This document shows positions 15,387-23,699 of a stretch of DNA of 64,000 nt, piece by piece. Made by a program: the position numbers and the translations under genes. The notes under the pieces were generated by a model that worked only from the letters and a program-made list of their open reading frames with translations, made no database searches and was not told the origin of the DNA. Location of the stretch: contig NZ_JBCGDC010000002.1 in assembly GCF_042237075.1 (NCBI RefSeq), forward strand, positions 1 through 64,000. Direction: 5' to 3'. This stretch comes from Polymorphospora lycopeni. Its GTDB lineage: Bacteria; Actinomycetota; Actinomycetes; Mycobacteriales; Micromonosporaceae. Within the stretch, counting starts at the first letter, position 1. Every line of letters starts with the position of its first letter.

Positions 15387-17243
15387 ATGACGCACTACAA
15401 GAGCAACATCCGAGACCTCGAGTTCAACCTCTTCGAGGTGTTCGGCGCGGAGCAGGTGTTCGGCCAGGAGCCGTACACCGATCTGGACGTCGAAACGGCT
15501 CGCAGCTTCATCGCCGAGGTCGACCGGCTCGCCCGCGAGGACCTCGCGGCCAGCTACACCGACAGCGACCGCAATCCGCCGGTCTTCGACCCGGCGACCC
15601 ACACGGCACCGGTTCCCGAGTCGTTCCGGAAGTCCTACCAGGCGTTCATGGACGCCGAGTTCTGGCGGCTCGACCTGCCCCCGGAGCTCGACGGCACCAA
15701 CGCGCCGCGGGCGCTGTGGTGGGCACTCGCCGAGCTGGTCCTCGGCTCCAACGCGCCGGTCTGGATGTACGCCTCCGGCCCGTCCTTCGCGCACACGCTG
15801 CAGCGGGAGGGCACCGAGCGGCAGAAGAAGTGGGCGAAGCTCTTCGTCGAGAAGCGGTGGGGCTCGACCATGGTGCTGACCGAGCCGGACGCCGGCTCCG
15901 ACGTCGGTGCCGGTCGTACCCGGGCCATCCCCCAGGAGGACGGCTCGTGGCACATCGAGGGCGTGAAGCGGTTCATCACCTCGGGTGAGCACGACCTGAC
16001 CGAGAACATCATCCACTACGTGCTCGCCCGCCCGGTCGGCGTCGAGGGCGTCGGCGGCCCCGGCACGAAGGGGCTTTCGCTCTTCGTCGTACCGAAGTTC
16101 CACTTCGACGAGGAGACCGGCGAACTCGGCGAGCGCAACGGCGTCTACGCCACCAACGTCGAGCACAAGATGGGCCTGAAGGTCTCCAACACGTGCGAAC
16201 TGACGTTCGGCGAGGGCGGCGTGCCGGCCAAGGGCTGGCTGCTCGGTGACGTGCACGAGGGCATCCGGCAGATGTTCCTGATCATCGAGTACGCCCGGAT
16301 GATGGTCGGCACCAAGGCGATCGCCACCCTGTCGACCGGCTACCTCAACGCACTCGAGTACGCCAAGAGCCGCGAGCAGGGCGCCGACCTGCTGCACATG
16401 GCCGACAAGACCGCGCCCCGGGTCACCATCACCCATCACCCGGACGTGCGCCGCTCGCTGATGCTGCAGAAGGCGTACGCCGAAGGGCTGCGCGCCCTGG
16501 TGCTCTACACCGCCAGCTGGCAGGACAAAATCAACATTGCCGAGGCGGCCGGCGACGAGCAGGGCGCGAAGGTCGCCAAGCGGGTCAACGACCTGCTGCT
16601 GCCCCTGGTGAAGGGGGTGGGCTCGGAGCGGGCGTACGAACTGCTCGGTCACGAGTCGCTGCAGACCTTCGGTGGTTCCGGCTTCCTCCAGGACTACCCG
16701 CTCGAGCAGTACGTCCGCGATGCGAAGATCGACACCCTGTACGAGGGCACCACCGCGATCCAGAGCCTCGACCTGTTCTTCCGCAAGATCGTGCGGGACA
16801 ACGGCAAGTCCCTGCTGGCCGTCGCCGGCGAGATCCAGGCGTTCATCGAGGCCGAGGGCGGCAACGGTCAGCTCAAGGAGGAGCGGCTCGCGCTCGGCCG
16901 GGCGCTGTCCGAGGTGCAGAACATCATGGGCGTCATGACCGGTTGGCTCGGCGAGGCGCAGGCTGGTGAGCCGCGGGCGCTCTACAAGGTCGGCCTGAGC
17001 AGCCGGCGTTTCCTGCTCGCTCTCGGCGACGTCGTCGTCGGCTGGCTGCTCCAGCGTCAGGCGGATGTGGCGCTGCGTGCCCTGGCGGGCGAGGTCTCCG
17101 GCAGTGATCAGGCGTTCTACCAGGGCAAGGTGGCCGCCGCCCGGTTCTTCGCCCGCGAGGTGCTGCCCCGCGTCGGTGCCGACCGGCGGATCATCGCGGC
17201 CACCGACCTCGACGTGATGGACCTTCCGGAGGAAGCGTTCTGA
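15387..17243 (+). CDS. fadE5: Acyl-CoA dehydrogenase, FadE5-like
   Basis: This 618-residue protein starts MTHYKSNIRDLEFNLFEVFGAEQVFG, characteristic of the FadE5 class, which is longer than ordinary acyl-CoA dehydrogenases because of extra N- and C-terminal helices. Conserved parts include TEPDAGSDVGAGRT (FAD/substrate region), GVKRFITSGEHD, YARMMVGTKAIATLS and LQTFGGSGFLQDYPLEQYVRDAKIDTLYEGTTAIQ, which includes the catalytic Glu region. It catalyses the first oxidation of beta-oxidation, with electrons leaving through ETF. Monocistronic, with two operator-like palindromes upstream and a terminator downstream. Confidence 0.92.
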   Translation: MTHYKSNIRDLEFNLFEVFGAEQVFGQEPYTDLDVETARSFIAEVDRLAREDLAASYTDSDRNPPVFDPATHTAPVPESFRKSYQAFMDAEFWRLDLPPELDGTNAPRALWWALAELVLGSNAPVWMYASGPSFAHTLQREGTERQKKWAKLFVEKRWGSTMVLTEPDAGSDVGAGRTRAIPQEDGSWHIEGVKRFITSGEHDLTENIIHYVLARPVGVEGVGGPGTKGLSLFVVPKFHFDEETGELGERNGVYATNVEHKMGLKVSNTCELTFGEGGVPAKGWLLGDVHEGIRQMFLIIEYARMMVGTKAIATLSTGYLNALEYAKSREQGADLLHMADKTAPRVTITHHPDVRRSLMLQKAYAEGLRALVLYTASWQDKINIAEAAGDEQGAKVAKRVNDLLLPLVKGVGSERAYELLGHESLQTFGGSGFLQDYPLEQYVRDAKIDTLYEGTTAIQSLDLFFRKIVRDNGKSLLAVAGEIQAFIEAEGGNGQLKEERLALGRALSEVQNIMGVMTGWLGEAQAGEPRALYKVGLSSRRFLLALGDVVVGWLLQRQADVALRALAGEVSGSDQAFYQGKVAAARFFAREVLPRVGADRRIIAATDLDVMDLPEEAF

Positions 17244-17257
17244 CCCGATTCCCCCCG

Positions 17258-17296
17258 ATGATCTTGCCTCCGTCAGGATGACGGGGGCAAGATCAT
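17258..17296 (+). terminator. Terminator after fadE5-like gene
   Basis: ATGATCTTGCC (17258-17268) pairs with GGCAAGATCAT (17286-17296). Inner CCGTC/GACGG extends the stem. Confidence 0.85.
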
Positions 17297-17388
17297 TTGC
17301 GGCTCCGGTGGCGTTTGGTCCCATGCCCCGGGGGTAGCCACGCTGGAACGCGAATCTGTCCCAGACAGCGCGAGGAGTTGTGGCGCAA

Positions 17389-17682
17389 ATGGGCATTGGT
17401 GGCGGAATCTTCCTGATCTCTATTGGTGCGATCCTCGCTTTCGCCGTACGCGCGGACGTGTGGTGGATCGACATTCGCGCAGTCGGCTGGGTACTCGTCC
17501 TCGCCGGGGTAACCATGATCACGGTCACCCTCTGGTACTGGGCGGACCGCAGGCGCCGTACCCGGCGGTTGATCGTCGAAGAGAACCGCCTTTCCCACTC
17601 GACCTCGATCCACCAGGCTCCGGCCGAGCTGCCCTCCGCGTCTCCGCCGCCGGCCAACCCGCTGCCACCGGAGAAGAAGTAG
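17389..17682 (+). CDS. DUF6458-family small membrane protein
   Basis: This 97-residue protein starts MGIGGGIFLISIGAILAFAV. It has two membrane helices (about residues 2-20 and 32-52), a basic cytoplasmic stretch (WADRRRRTRRLIVEE) and a Pro-rich tail. It is paralogous to the protein at 18393. Function unknown; the family is typical of actinobacteria. ATG 17389 is chosen because the paralogue also starts at xGIGG and GAGGAG lies 11 bases upstream; GTG 17380 is too close to that site. Confidence 0.8.
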   Translation: MGIGGGIFLISIGAILAFAVRADVWWIDIRAVGWVLVLAGVTMITVTLWYWADRRRRTRRLIVEENRLSHSTSIHQAPAELPSASPPPANPLPPEKK

Positions 17683-17685
17683 GAG

Positions 17686-18207
17686 TCAGCCCCGGGCCGT
17701 GTGGCTGTCGGTCACCGCCGCCGAATCGGCGGCCAGGTCACCCCACGAACCCGTGAACCGGTGTACGGCGATACCGCTGGTCCGCAACCCTTCGTCGGCA
17801 CCGCTGTTCGGGTCGAGCAGCGCCGACAGATCAGAGATCGCCGGATTGTGTCCGACGACGAGCACCGTCTCGTAGGCGTCCCCGGCATCGCGGAGCACGG
17901 CCAGCAGATCCCCGACCGAGCCGGTGTAAAGCGCCTGTTCGTAACGGACCTCAGGGGCGCCCGCGCCCGGGCCGGACTCGCCCGCCGTACCGGCGATCGC
18001 GACCGCGACCCCGTGCCAGGTCTGGCGGGTGCGTTTCGCCGGTGAACAGAGCACCAGGTCGGGCAGGTTGTCGCTGCCGGTGAGCCAGGCGCCGGCGGCG
18101 GCCGCGTCGGCGTGCCCCCGATCGGTCAGCGGCCGCTCGACGTCGGCGACCCCGTCCGGCTGCTCCGCCTTCGAGTGCCGCAACAGCACGATGCTCCGCT
18201 CGGTCAT
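17686..18207 (-). CDS. sixA: SixA-type phosphohistidine phosphatase
   Basis: This 173-residue protein belongs to the histidine phosphatase superfamily: IVLLRHSKAE (catalytic RHG-type motif), ERPLTDRGHADA, LVLCSPAKRTRQTW and VLVVGHNPAISDL (second catalytic His). SixA removes phosphate from phosphohistidine on HPt or PTS proteins; the target here is unknown. ATG 18207 follows GAGGAGG. It is flanked by two DUF6458 genes, convergent with the first and divergent from the second. Confidence 0.85.
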   Translation of the reverse strand: MTERSIVLLRHSKAEQPDGVADVERPLTDRGHADAAAAGAWLTGSDNLPDLVLCSPAKRTRQTWHGVAVAIAGTAGESGPGAGAPEVRYEQALYTGSVGDLLAVLRDAGDAYETVLVVGHNPAISDLSALLDPNSGADEGLRTSGIAVHRFTGSWGDLAADSAAVTDSHTARG

Positions 18208-18392
18208 GTGCCCTCCTCGCTCCCGCTGCGCTCGGTCGGCGCATGCCCAGGGCCGACTATCCCGTCTCACAGCTTGCCTGATTCGGTTCTGAAGCACGTG
18301 GGTAAGTGGATGGGTGCCGCAACCTCACACGCGGCCCGGGACGGCGGCCCGCCGGATCGGGGTCGCGCCGTATGCCAAGGAGGGCGACAACA

Positions 18393-18665
18393 GTGGGTAT
18401 CGGTGGAAGCATCCTTCTCATCGCAATCGGCGCGATCTTCGCGTTCGCGCTCGACGTCAACCTCGGTTGGCTGAACATCAACGTGGTCGGCTGGGTACTG
18501 ATGGTCGCCGGTGTCGTCGGCCTCATCCTGACCACCTGGTTCTGGCAGAGCCGCCGCCGTGCCGTCGTGCAGACCGCGCCGGCCGAGCGTCAGGTGGCGC
18601 CCATCCCGCAGGACCGGGTCGTGCACGAGTACCGCGAGGTGCGCAATCCCGGCCCGACCGTCTGA
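18393..18665 (+). CDS. DUF6458-family small membrane protein (second copy)
   Basis: This 90-residue protein starts VGIGGSILLIAIGAIFAFAL. It has two membrane helices and a cytoplasmic tail with QSRRRAVVQ and a charged end (DRVVHEYREVRNPG). GTG 18393 is supported by AAGGAGG at 18377-18383. It is clearly homologous to the 17389 product in the first helix and the NVVGWVLMVAG / RAVGWVLVLAG segment. A dispersed palindromic element lies just after it. Confidence 0.8.
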   Translation: MGIGGSILLIAIGAIFAFALDVNLGWLNINVVGWVLMVAGVVGLILTTWFWQSRRRAVVQTAPAERQVAPIPQDRVVHEYREVRNPGPTV

Positions 18666-18680
18666 CCGTCCCCCGTCCAG

Positions 18681-18756
18681 AGATCCGCGTGATCAGGGGC
18701 TGGGTAGCGCGCCACGCCGGCGCCACGCCCGAACAACTCCCTGATCACGCGGATCT
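18681..18756. repeat. Dispersed palindromic element, copy B
   Basis: AGATCCGCGTGATCAGGGG on the left is answered by the inverse of CTCCCTGATCACGCGGATCT on the right, with a core containing GCGCGCC and ACGCC. It lies between convergent genes (DUF6458 and hemolysin III), so it could also act as a two-way terminator. Confidence 0.85.
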
Positions 18757-18762
18757 TGCGGG

Positions 18763-19446
18763 TCAGGCGAAGAGGGCGAAGTAGATGGCTATGTGGTGGC
18801 AGAGCGCGGCCACCAGTGTGCAGGCGTGGAAGAACTCGTGGTGGCCGAAGACGGTCGGCCACGGGTTGGGCCGGCGCAGGGCGTAGAAGACCGCGCCGAC
18901 GCTGTACGCCGCCCCGCCGACGATCAACAGCACCAGGGTGGTCACCCCGCCGTTGCCCAGGATGTCGGGCAGCACCGCGATCGCGACCCAGCCCAGCGCC
19001 AGGTAGAGCGGCGCGGAGACCCAGCGCGGGGCGTGCGGCCAGACCATCTTGAGCGCCACCCCGAGCAGGGCACCCGCCCACACCACGGCGAGCAGCACCG
19101 TCGACTTGGTGCCGGTGAGCAGCAGTACGCAGAACGGCGTGTACGTGCCGGCGATGAAGACGAAGATCATGCAGTGGTCCAGCCGCCGCATCACCTGGTA
19201 GCCGCGTTCCGACCACACCCGACGGTGGTACAGCGCGCTGGTGCCGAACAGCCCGCAGACGGTGAGGCTGTAGATCGCGCAGCTCACCAGCGGCGCCCAT
19301 CCCGGGCGGCCCGCGGCGAGCGCGCAGAGGACGATGCCGCACACGAGTGCGACGAAGAACGCGTACGTGTGCAGCCAGCCGCGCATCCGGGGTTTGCCGA
19401 TGTCGACCGGCTTCATCCGCAACGGGGTGGAAGTGGTCACGGGCAT
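18763..19446 (-). CDS. Hemolysin III / PAQR-family membrane protein
   Basis: This 227-residue protein has seven predicted membrane helices. Conserved residues include the TSALYHRR segment, RRLDHCMIFVFIAGTYTPF and the C-terminal GHHEFFHACTLVAALCHH, where His and Asp residues form the PAQR metal site. Related proteins (TrhA, YqfA) affect membrane energetics and fluidity; haemolytic activity should not be assumed. ATG 19446; divergent from pxpB. Confidence 0.88.
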   Translation of the reverse strand: MPVTTSTPLRMKPVDIGKPRMRGWLHTYAFFVALVCGIVLCALAAGRPGWAPLVSCAIYSLTVCGLFGTSALYHRRVWSERGYQVMRRLDHCMIFVFIAGTYTPFCVLLLTGTKSTVLLAVVWAGALLGVALKMVWPHAPRWVSAPLYLALGWVAIAVLPDILGNGGVTTLVLLIVGGAAYSVGAVFYALRRPNPWPTVFGHHEFFHACTLVAALCHHIAIYFALFA

Positions 19447-19516
19447 CAGGTTACGGCACCGTAGGTTACTTGTAGGTAGTGAAACGACTCACTCCACCGT
19501 CTGCCAGGATGGCGCG

Positions 19517-20128
19517 ATGCGGATCCGGCGGGTGGGCGCGGGCGCGCTGCTCCTCGAATGCGACGACGGCGCCCAGGTGGAAGCCTGGCGCGCCGAACTC
19601 TGGCGGCAGCGCGACGCCGGCCGGCTCGCCGTCACCGAAATCGTGCCGGCCGCCCGGACCGTACTCCTCGACGGGCTCGCCGACCCCGCCGCCACGGCGG
19701 CACTGATCGCCGGCTGGCCACCGCCGCCAGCCGCCACCGGCCCGACCGGCCCCCTCGTCGAGATACCCACCCGGTACGACGGCCCCGACCTCGCCGCCGT
19801 CGCCGGCCACTGGGGCATACCGCCCGCCGACGCCGTACGACGCCTGATCGACACCGAGTTCCAGGTCGCCTTCGCCGGCTTCGCCCCCGGGTTCGCCTAC
19901 CTGCGCGGGCTGCCCGAAGGCTGCGAGGTGCCCCGGCTCCCCACGCCCCGTGCCGCCGTACCCGCCGGATCGGTCGCCCTCGCCGGACCGTACGCCGGGA
20001 TCTATCCGACCGCCTCACCGGGCGGCTGGCAACTCGTCGGACACACCGACGCCACGCTGTTCGACGTACACCGGGAGCCGCCGGCGCTGCTCGTGCCCGG
20101 CACCCGGGTACGCCTGGTCGCCAGATGA
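19517..20128 (+). CDS. pxpB: 5-oxoprolinase subunit B
   Basis: This 203-residue KipI/PxpB-family protein has VEIPTRYDGPDLAAVA, FQVAFAGFAPGFAYLRGLP, VPAGSVALAGPYAGIYPTASPGGWQLVG and the C-terminal DPBB-like fold. With PxpA and PxpC it forms the ATP-dependent 5-oxoprolinase that converts pyroglutamate to glutamate. Its stop overlaps the pxpC start in ATGA, indicating translational coupling. ATG 19517 starts the homologous region (MRIRRVGAGALLLEC). Confidence 0.93.
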   Translation: MRIRRVGAGALLLECDDGAQVEAWRAELWRQRDAGRLAVTEIVPAARTVLLDGLADPAATAALIAGWPPPPAATGPTGPLVEIPTRYDGPDLAAVAGHWGIPPADAVRRLIDTEFQVAFAGFAPGFAYLRGLPEGCEVPRLPTPRAAVPAGSVALAGPYAGIYPTASPGGWQLVGHTDATLFDVHREPPALLVPGTRVRLVAR

Positions 20129-20973
20129 TCCAGGTGCTGCGCGCCGGGGCACTCACCACCGTGCAGGACCTCGGCCGGCCCGGCTGGGCCCACCTCGGCG
20201 TACCCCGCTCCGGTGCGCTCGACGGCCCGGCGCTGCGGCTGGCCAACCGGCTCGTCGGCAACCCCGAGACCGCCGCCGGGCTGGAGACCACCCTCACCGG
20301 CTGCCGGCTGCGGATCACCCGGGCCACGAACGTGGCGGTGACCGGGGCGTACGGGCCACTGCGGGTCGACGGGCGCCCGGCCGGCCTCGGACAGCCGGTC
20401 GCCGTACCGGCCGGGGCGACCGTCGACATCGGACCCGCCAGCCACGGCGTACGCCGCTACCTGGCCGTCGGCGGTGGCATCGCCGTACCGCCCGTGCTCG
20501 GCAGCCGCAGCACCGACACCCTGTCCGGGCTCGGCCCGCCCCCGCTCGCCGACGGGGACGAACTGCCGGTCGGCGCCGCCGTGCCAGCCCCGTCGGCCGT
20601 GCACTTCACACCCGGGCAGCCGCCCCTGGACGTGCTACACCTCGCGGTCCGGCTCGGCCCCCGCGACGACTGGTTCACCGCCGCCGCCGTGGCGAACCTG
20701 CTCTCCACGCCGTACACGGTCAGCCCGTTGAGCAACCGGGTCGGCGCGCGACTGGCCGGCACCGGCCTGGCCCGCGCGCGGGCCGGCGAACTACCCAGCG
20801 AGGGCATCGTGCTCGGCGCCGTCCAGGTGCCCGCCGACGGCCAACCACTGATCTTCCTCGCCGACCATCCGACCACCGGCGGCTACCCGGTGATCGCGGT
20901 CGTCGCCGACGTCGCACCGCTGGCCCAGGCCCGGCCGGGGACTACCGTGCTGTTCCATGGACCTCAACGCTGA
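20125..20973 (+). CDS. pxpC: 5-oxoprolinase subunit C (biotin-dependent carboxylase-like)
   Basis: This 282-residue protein starts MIQVLRAGALTTVQDLGRPGWAHLGVPRSGALD, diagnostic of KipA/PxpC. It also has RRYLAVGGGIAVPPVLGSRSTDT, YTVSPLSNRVGARLAG, LPSEGIVLGAVQVPADGQPLIFLADHPTTGGYPVI. It overlaps pxpB by 4 bp and pxpA by 17 bp, so the three genes form one tight operon. Confidence 0.94.
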   Translation: MIQVLRAGALTTVQDLGRPGWAHLGVPRSGALDGPALRLANRLVGNPETAAGLETTLTGCRLRITRATNVAVTGAYGPLRVDGRPAGLGQPVAVPAGATVDIGPASHGVRRYLAVGGGIAVPPVLGSRSTDTLSGLGPPPLADGDELPVGAAVPAPSAVHFTPGQPPLDVLHLAVRLGPRDDWFTAAAVANLLSTPYTVSPLSNRVGARLAGTGLARARAGELPSEGIVLGAVQVPADGQPLIFLADHPTTGGYPVIAVVADVAPLAQARPGTTVLFHGPQR

Positions 20974-21706
20974 CCTCGGCGAAGGCTTCGGCATCTGGCG
21001 GCTCGGCGACGACCTGGCCCTGCTCGACGTGGTCACCTCGGCGAACGTGGCCTGCGGCTTCCATGCCGGCGATCCGACCACGATGCGCCGGGTCTGCGCC
21101 GCCGCGGCGGACCGTGGGGTCGCCGTCGGCGCCCAGGTCGGCTACCGCGACCTCGCCGGCTTCGGGCGCCGCCGGATCGACTACGACCCCGGCGAACTCC
21201 GCGACGAAGTGATCTACCAGATCGCCGCACTCGACGGCATGTGCCGGATCGCCGGGACCCGGGTCCGGTACGTCAAACCGCACGGCGCCCTTTACAACAC
21301 CGCCGCCGTCGACGAACCGCAGGCGGCGGCGGTCGTGTCGGCGGTGACCGACTATGACCCGACGCTGCCGGTGCTCTGCCAGCCCGGATCGGTGCTCGCC
21401 CAGATCGCGGCCGGCGCCGGCCTACGGGTGGTCGGCGAGGGCTTCGCCGACCGCGGCTACCTGCCGGCCGGCACCCTGGTGCCCCGGTCGGCACCCGGCG
21501 CGCTGGTGACGGCCGAGGCCGAGGTGGCCGACCGGGCGCTGCGGATGGCGGTCGAGCAGGTGGTGGTCGCGGTGGACGGCGGTACGGTCGCGTGCCCGGT
21601 CGAGTCGATCTGCCTGCACGGCGACACCCCGGCCGCCGTCGCCCTGGCCCGCCGGGTCCGCACGACCCTGACCGAAGCCGGCCTGGAGCTGGCCCCGTTC
21701 ACCTGA
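20957..21706 (+). CDS. pxpA: 5-oxoprolinase subunit A (LamB/YcsF family)
   Basis: This 249-residue protein begins MDLNADLGEGFGIWRLGDD, the LamB/YcsF signature. It has VTSANVACGFHAGDPTTM, GAQVGYRDLAGFGRR, YVKPHGALYN, EGFADRGYLPAGTLVPRS and CLHGDTP, which line the catalytic barrel. It completes the PxpABC complex in the order B-C-A. A palindromic repeat follows. Confidence 0.95.
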   Translation: MDLNADLGEGFGIWRLGDDLALLDVVTSANVACGFHAGDPTTMRRVCAAAADRGVAVGAQVGYRDLAGFGRRRIDYDPGELRDEVIYQIAALDGMCRIAGTRVRYVKPHGALYNTAAVDEPQAAAVVSAVTDYDPTLPVLCQPGSVLAQIAAGAGLRVVGEGFADRGYLPAGTLVPRSAPGALVTAEAEVADRALRMAVEQVVVAVDGGTVACPVESICLHGDTPAAVALARRVRTTLTEAGLELAPFT

Positions 21707-21725
21707 CCCGCCGGCCCGGCCCGCC

Positions 21726-21803
21726 ATGATCCGCGTGATCAGGGAGTTTGGCGGGCGGCGCGCCGGCGACACGCCAGACTTACTCCCTGATCACGCGGAT
21801 CAT
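21726..21803. repeat. Dispersed palindromic element, copy C (perfect arms)
   Basis: A perfect 22-bp inverted repeat: the left arm runs 21726-21747, starting ATGATCCGCGTGATCAGG, and its exact inverse is at 21782-21803. The 34-bp core contains TGGCG, GCGCGCC and ACGCCA. It lies between convergent pxpA and the NHL gene. It is the best-preserved of three copies in the window. Confidence 0.92.
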
Positions 21804-21815
21804 GAGCAGAGCGGG

Positions 21816-23660
21816 TCAGGTGTCCAAACCGCGGAGGATCAACGGCAGGCGGGCGGCGGCGTCGGCGGCGATGGTGACCGGAACTCCCCAGTCCTGGCGG
21901 GTCAGGTGGCAGGCGGCGTGCTCGGCGTCCGCGTCGCAGGTCGCGGCCTGCGCCACCACCTGCAGTACCCCACCGGGTACGGCCGGATCGATCACCAGCC
22001 GGCGGCTCAGGTCGGTGCCGACCCCGGCCCCCTCGACCAGCAGCTCCGGCGGCGAGGCCGACACCTCCAGCCGGGTCGACGGCCCGAACGAGTCGTCCAG
22101 CTTCTGCCCCGGCGCCGGCGTGAAGATGACGTCCAGAACGACCTCGCCGCCCCGCAGCCGGGTCGGCGGCCGCTCGGCCCGCCGTCGCGGCCCGTCGACC
22201 GTGCTCGCACCAGCCGCCGACAGGGTGCCGGGCGCCAGCCGGGTCAGCCGGTGCGCCGCCGACTCCACCACCAGCACGTCACCGCCGCCGGTCACCACGA
22301 CGTCACTCGGCTCGGCCAGCCCGTCGGCCACCGTCGACATCACGCCGGCCACCGGGTCGAACCGGCGTACGGCCCCGTTGTAGGTGTCGGCGACCAGCAC
22401 CGAACCGTCCGGCAGCGCACACACACCCAGCGGGTGCTGCATCAGCGCCTCGCCGGCCGGACCATCGACGTGGCCGAAGTCGAAGAGCCCCTGACCGACC
22501 GCGGTGTGCAGCGCCCCGTCCTCGACGTAGCGCAGCGCGCTGGTCTCGCTGTCGGCGAGCCACAGCCGGGCCCCGTCGGCCGAGACCGACAGACCGGACG
22601 GCTGCGCCAGCCACACGTCCGGCAGCGGCCCGTCGCGCAGCGCCTCGACGGTCGTACCCGCGTAGACACCGGTCGTGCGCTTGATCGGGTCGTACCACCA
22701 CAGCTGGTGGATGCCGGCCATCGCGACCACCACCCGGCCGTCGTACCAGGCGACGTCCCACGGCGAGGAGAGGTCGGCGGACACGGCGTCGTGCGGGAGG
22801 TCGTCGACCGTCGACCGCCACTGCCGGCCGGTGCCGGCGACCGTGACCACCTCGCCGGTGTCGAGCCGTACGCCGCGCAGCAGGTGGTTGACGGTGTCCG
22901 CCACCACCACGTCGAAGCCGGCCACCTCCGCGACCTGCGGCGGCAGCAGGCACAGCCCCTGCGGCTCGGCGAACGAGGCGGTCGCCGGCGTGCCGTCGGC
23001 CCGACCCCGGGACCCGGAACCGATCTCGCCGACCACCGTCTCGCCGTCGGGCGCGAACCGCACCAGCCGGTGCCGTGCCGAGTCGGAGACGAGCAGGTCG
23101 CCGCCGGGCAGCTCGACCGCCTTGCCGGGGAACCGCAGCGTCGTCGCGGGTTCGGCGGGCGGCACGTACGGCCCGTCGCCGCGGTGCAGGGTGCCCTTGG
23201 CGTCGTGGGTGGCGATCAACTCCTCGATCAGCCGGGTCAGCCCTTCCGCGTGCCCCTCGCCGGCCATCGAGGCGACGACGTAACCCTCCGGGTCGACGAC
23301 CGACAGGGTCGGCCACGCCTTGGCCGCGTACTGCTGCCACATGTCCAGGTCCGGGTCGTCGAGCACCGGGTGCGCGACCCCGTACCGTTCGACCGCCGCG
23401 GCCAGTGCCACCGGGTCACGCTCGTGCTCGAACTTCGGCGAGTGGACGCCGACGACCACGAGCACGTCGCCGTACTTGTCCTCGAGCGGCCGCAGCTCGT
23501 CGAGTACGTGCAGGCAGTTGATGCAGCAGAAGGTCCAGAAGTCGAGGATTACGATCTTGCCGCGCAGGTCGGCGAGGGTGAGCTCGCGCCCACCCGTGTT
23601 GAGCCATCCCCGACCCCGCAGCTGTGGAGCCCGGACCCGGTCGGTGCGTGCCTTCGTCAT
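21816..23660 (-). CDS. Thioredoxin-like / NHL-repeat protein (NHLRC2-like)
   Basis: This 614-residue protein has an N-terminal thioredoxin-fold domain (about residues 15-150) with IVILDFWTFCCINCLHVLDEL, where CCINC supplies the redox-type cysteines. A beta-propeller of NHL repeats follows (GGDLLVSDSARHRLVRF, CLLPPQVAEVAGFDVVVADTVNHLLRG, LPDGSVLVADTYNGAVRRFDP), with a C-terminal beta domain. There is no signal peptide, so it is probably cytoplasmic. The layout matches NHLRC2-type proteins, whose biochemical role is unsettled. Confidence 0.85.
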   Translation of the reverse strand: MTKARTDRVRAPQLRGRGWLNTGGRELTLADLRGKIVILDFWTFCCINCLHVLDELRPLEDKYGDVLVVVGVHSPKFEHERDPVALAAAVERYGVAHPVLDDPDLDMWQQYAAKAWPTLSVVDPEGYVVASMAGEGHAEGLTRLIEELIATHDAKGTLHRGDGPYVPPAEPATTLRFPGKAVELPGGDLLVSDSARHRLVRFAPDGETVVGEIGSGSRGRADGTPATASFAEPQGLCLLPPQVAEVAGFDVVVADTVNHLLRGVRLDTGEVVTVAGTGRQWRSTVDDLPHDAVSADLSSPWDVAWYDGRVVVAMAGIHQLWWYDPIKRTTGVYAGTTVEALRDGPLPDVWLAQPSGLSVSADGARLWLADSETSALRYVEDGALHTAVGQGLFDFGHVDGPAGEALMQHPLGVCALPDGSVLVADTYNGAVRRFDPVAGVMSTVADGLAEPSDVVVTGGGDVLVVESAAHRLTRLAPGTLSAAGASTVDGPRRRAERPPTRLRGGEVVLDVIFTPAPGQKLDDSFGPSTRLEVSASPPELLVEGAGVGTDLSRRLVIDPAVPGGVLQVVAQAATCDADAEHAACHLTRQDWGVPVTIAADAAARLPLILRGLDT

Positions 23661-23699
23661 ACCGACGATCCTGCCCCAACCGGGTTCCGGGCTCGGCGG

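Noticed and set aside
15342..17657. 771-residue minus-strand frame opposite the fadE5-like gene
   Set aside because: Antisense shadow of a conserved dehydrogenase; composition (His/Arg/Gly/Asp-rich) is typical of shadow frames.
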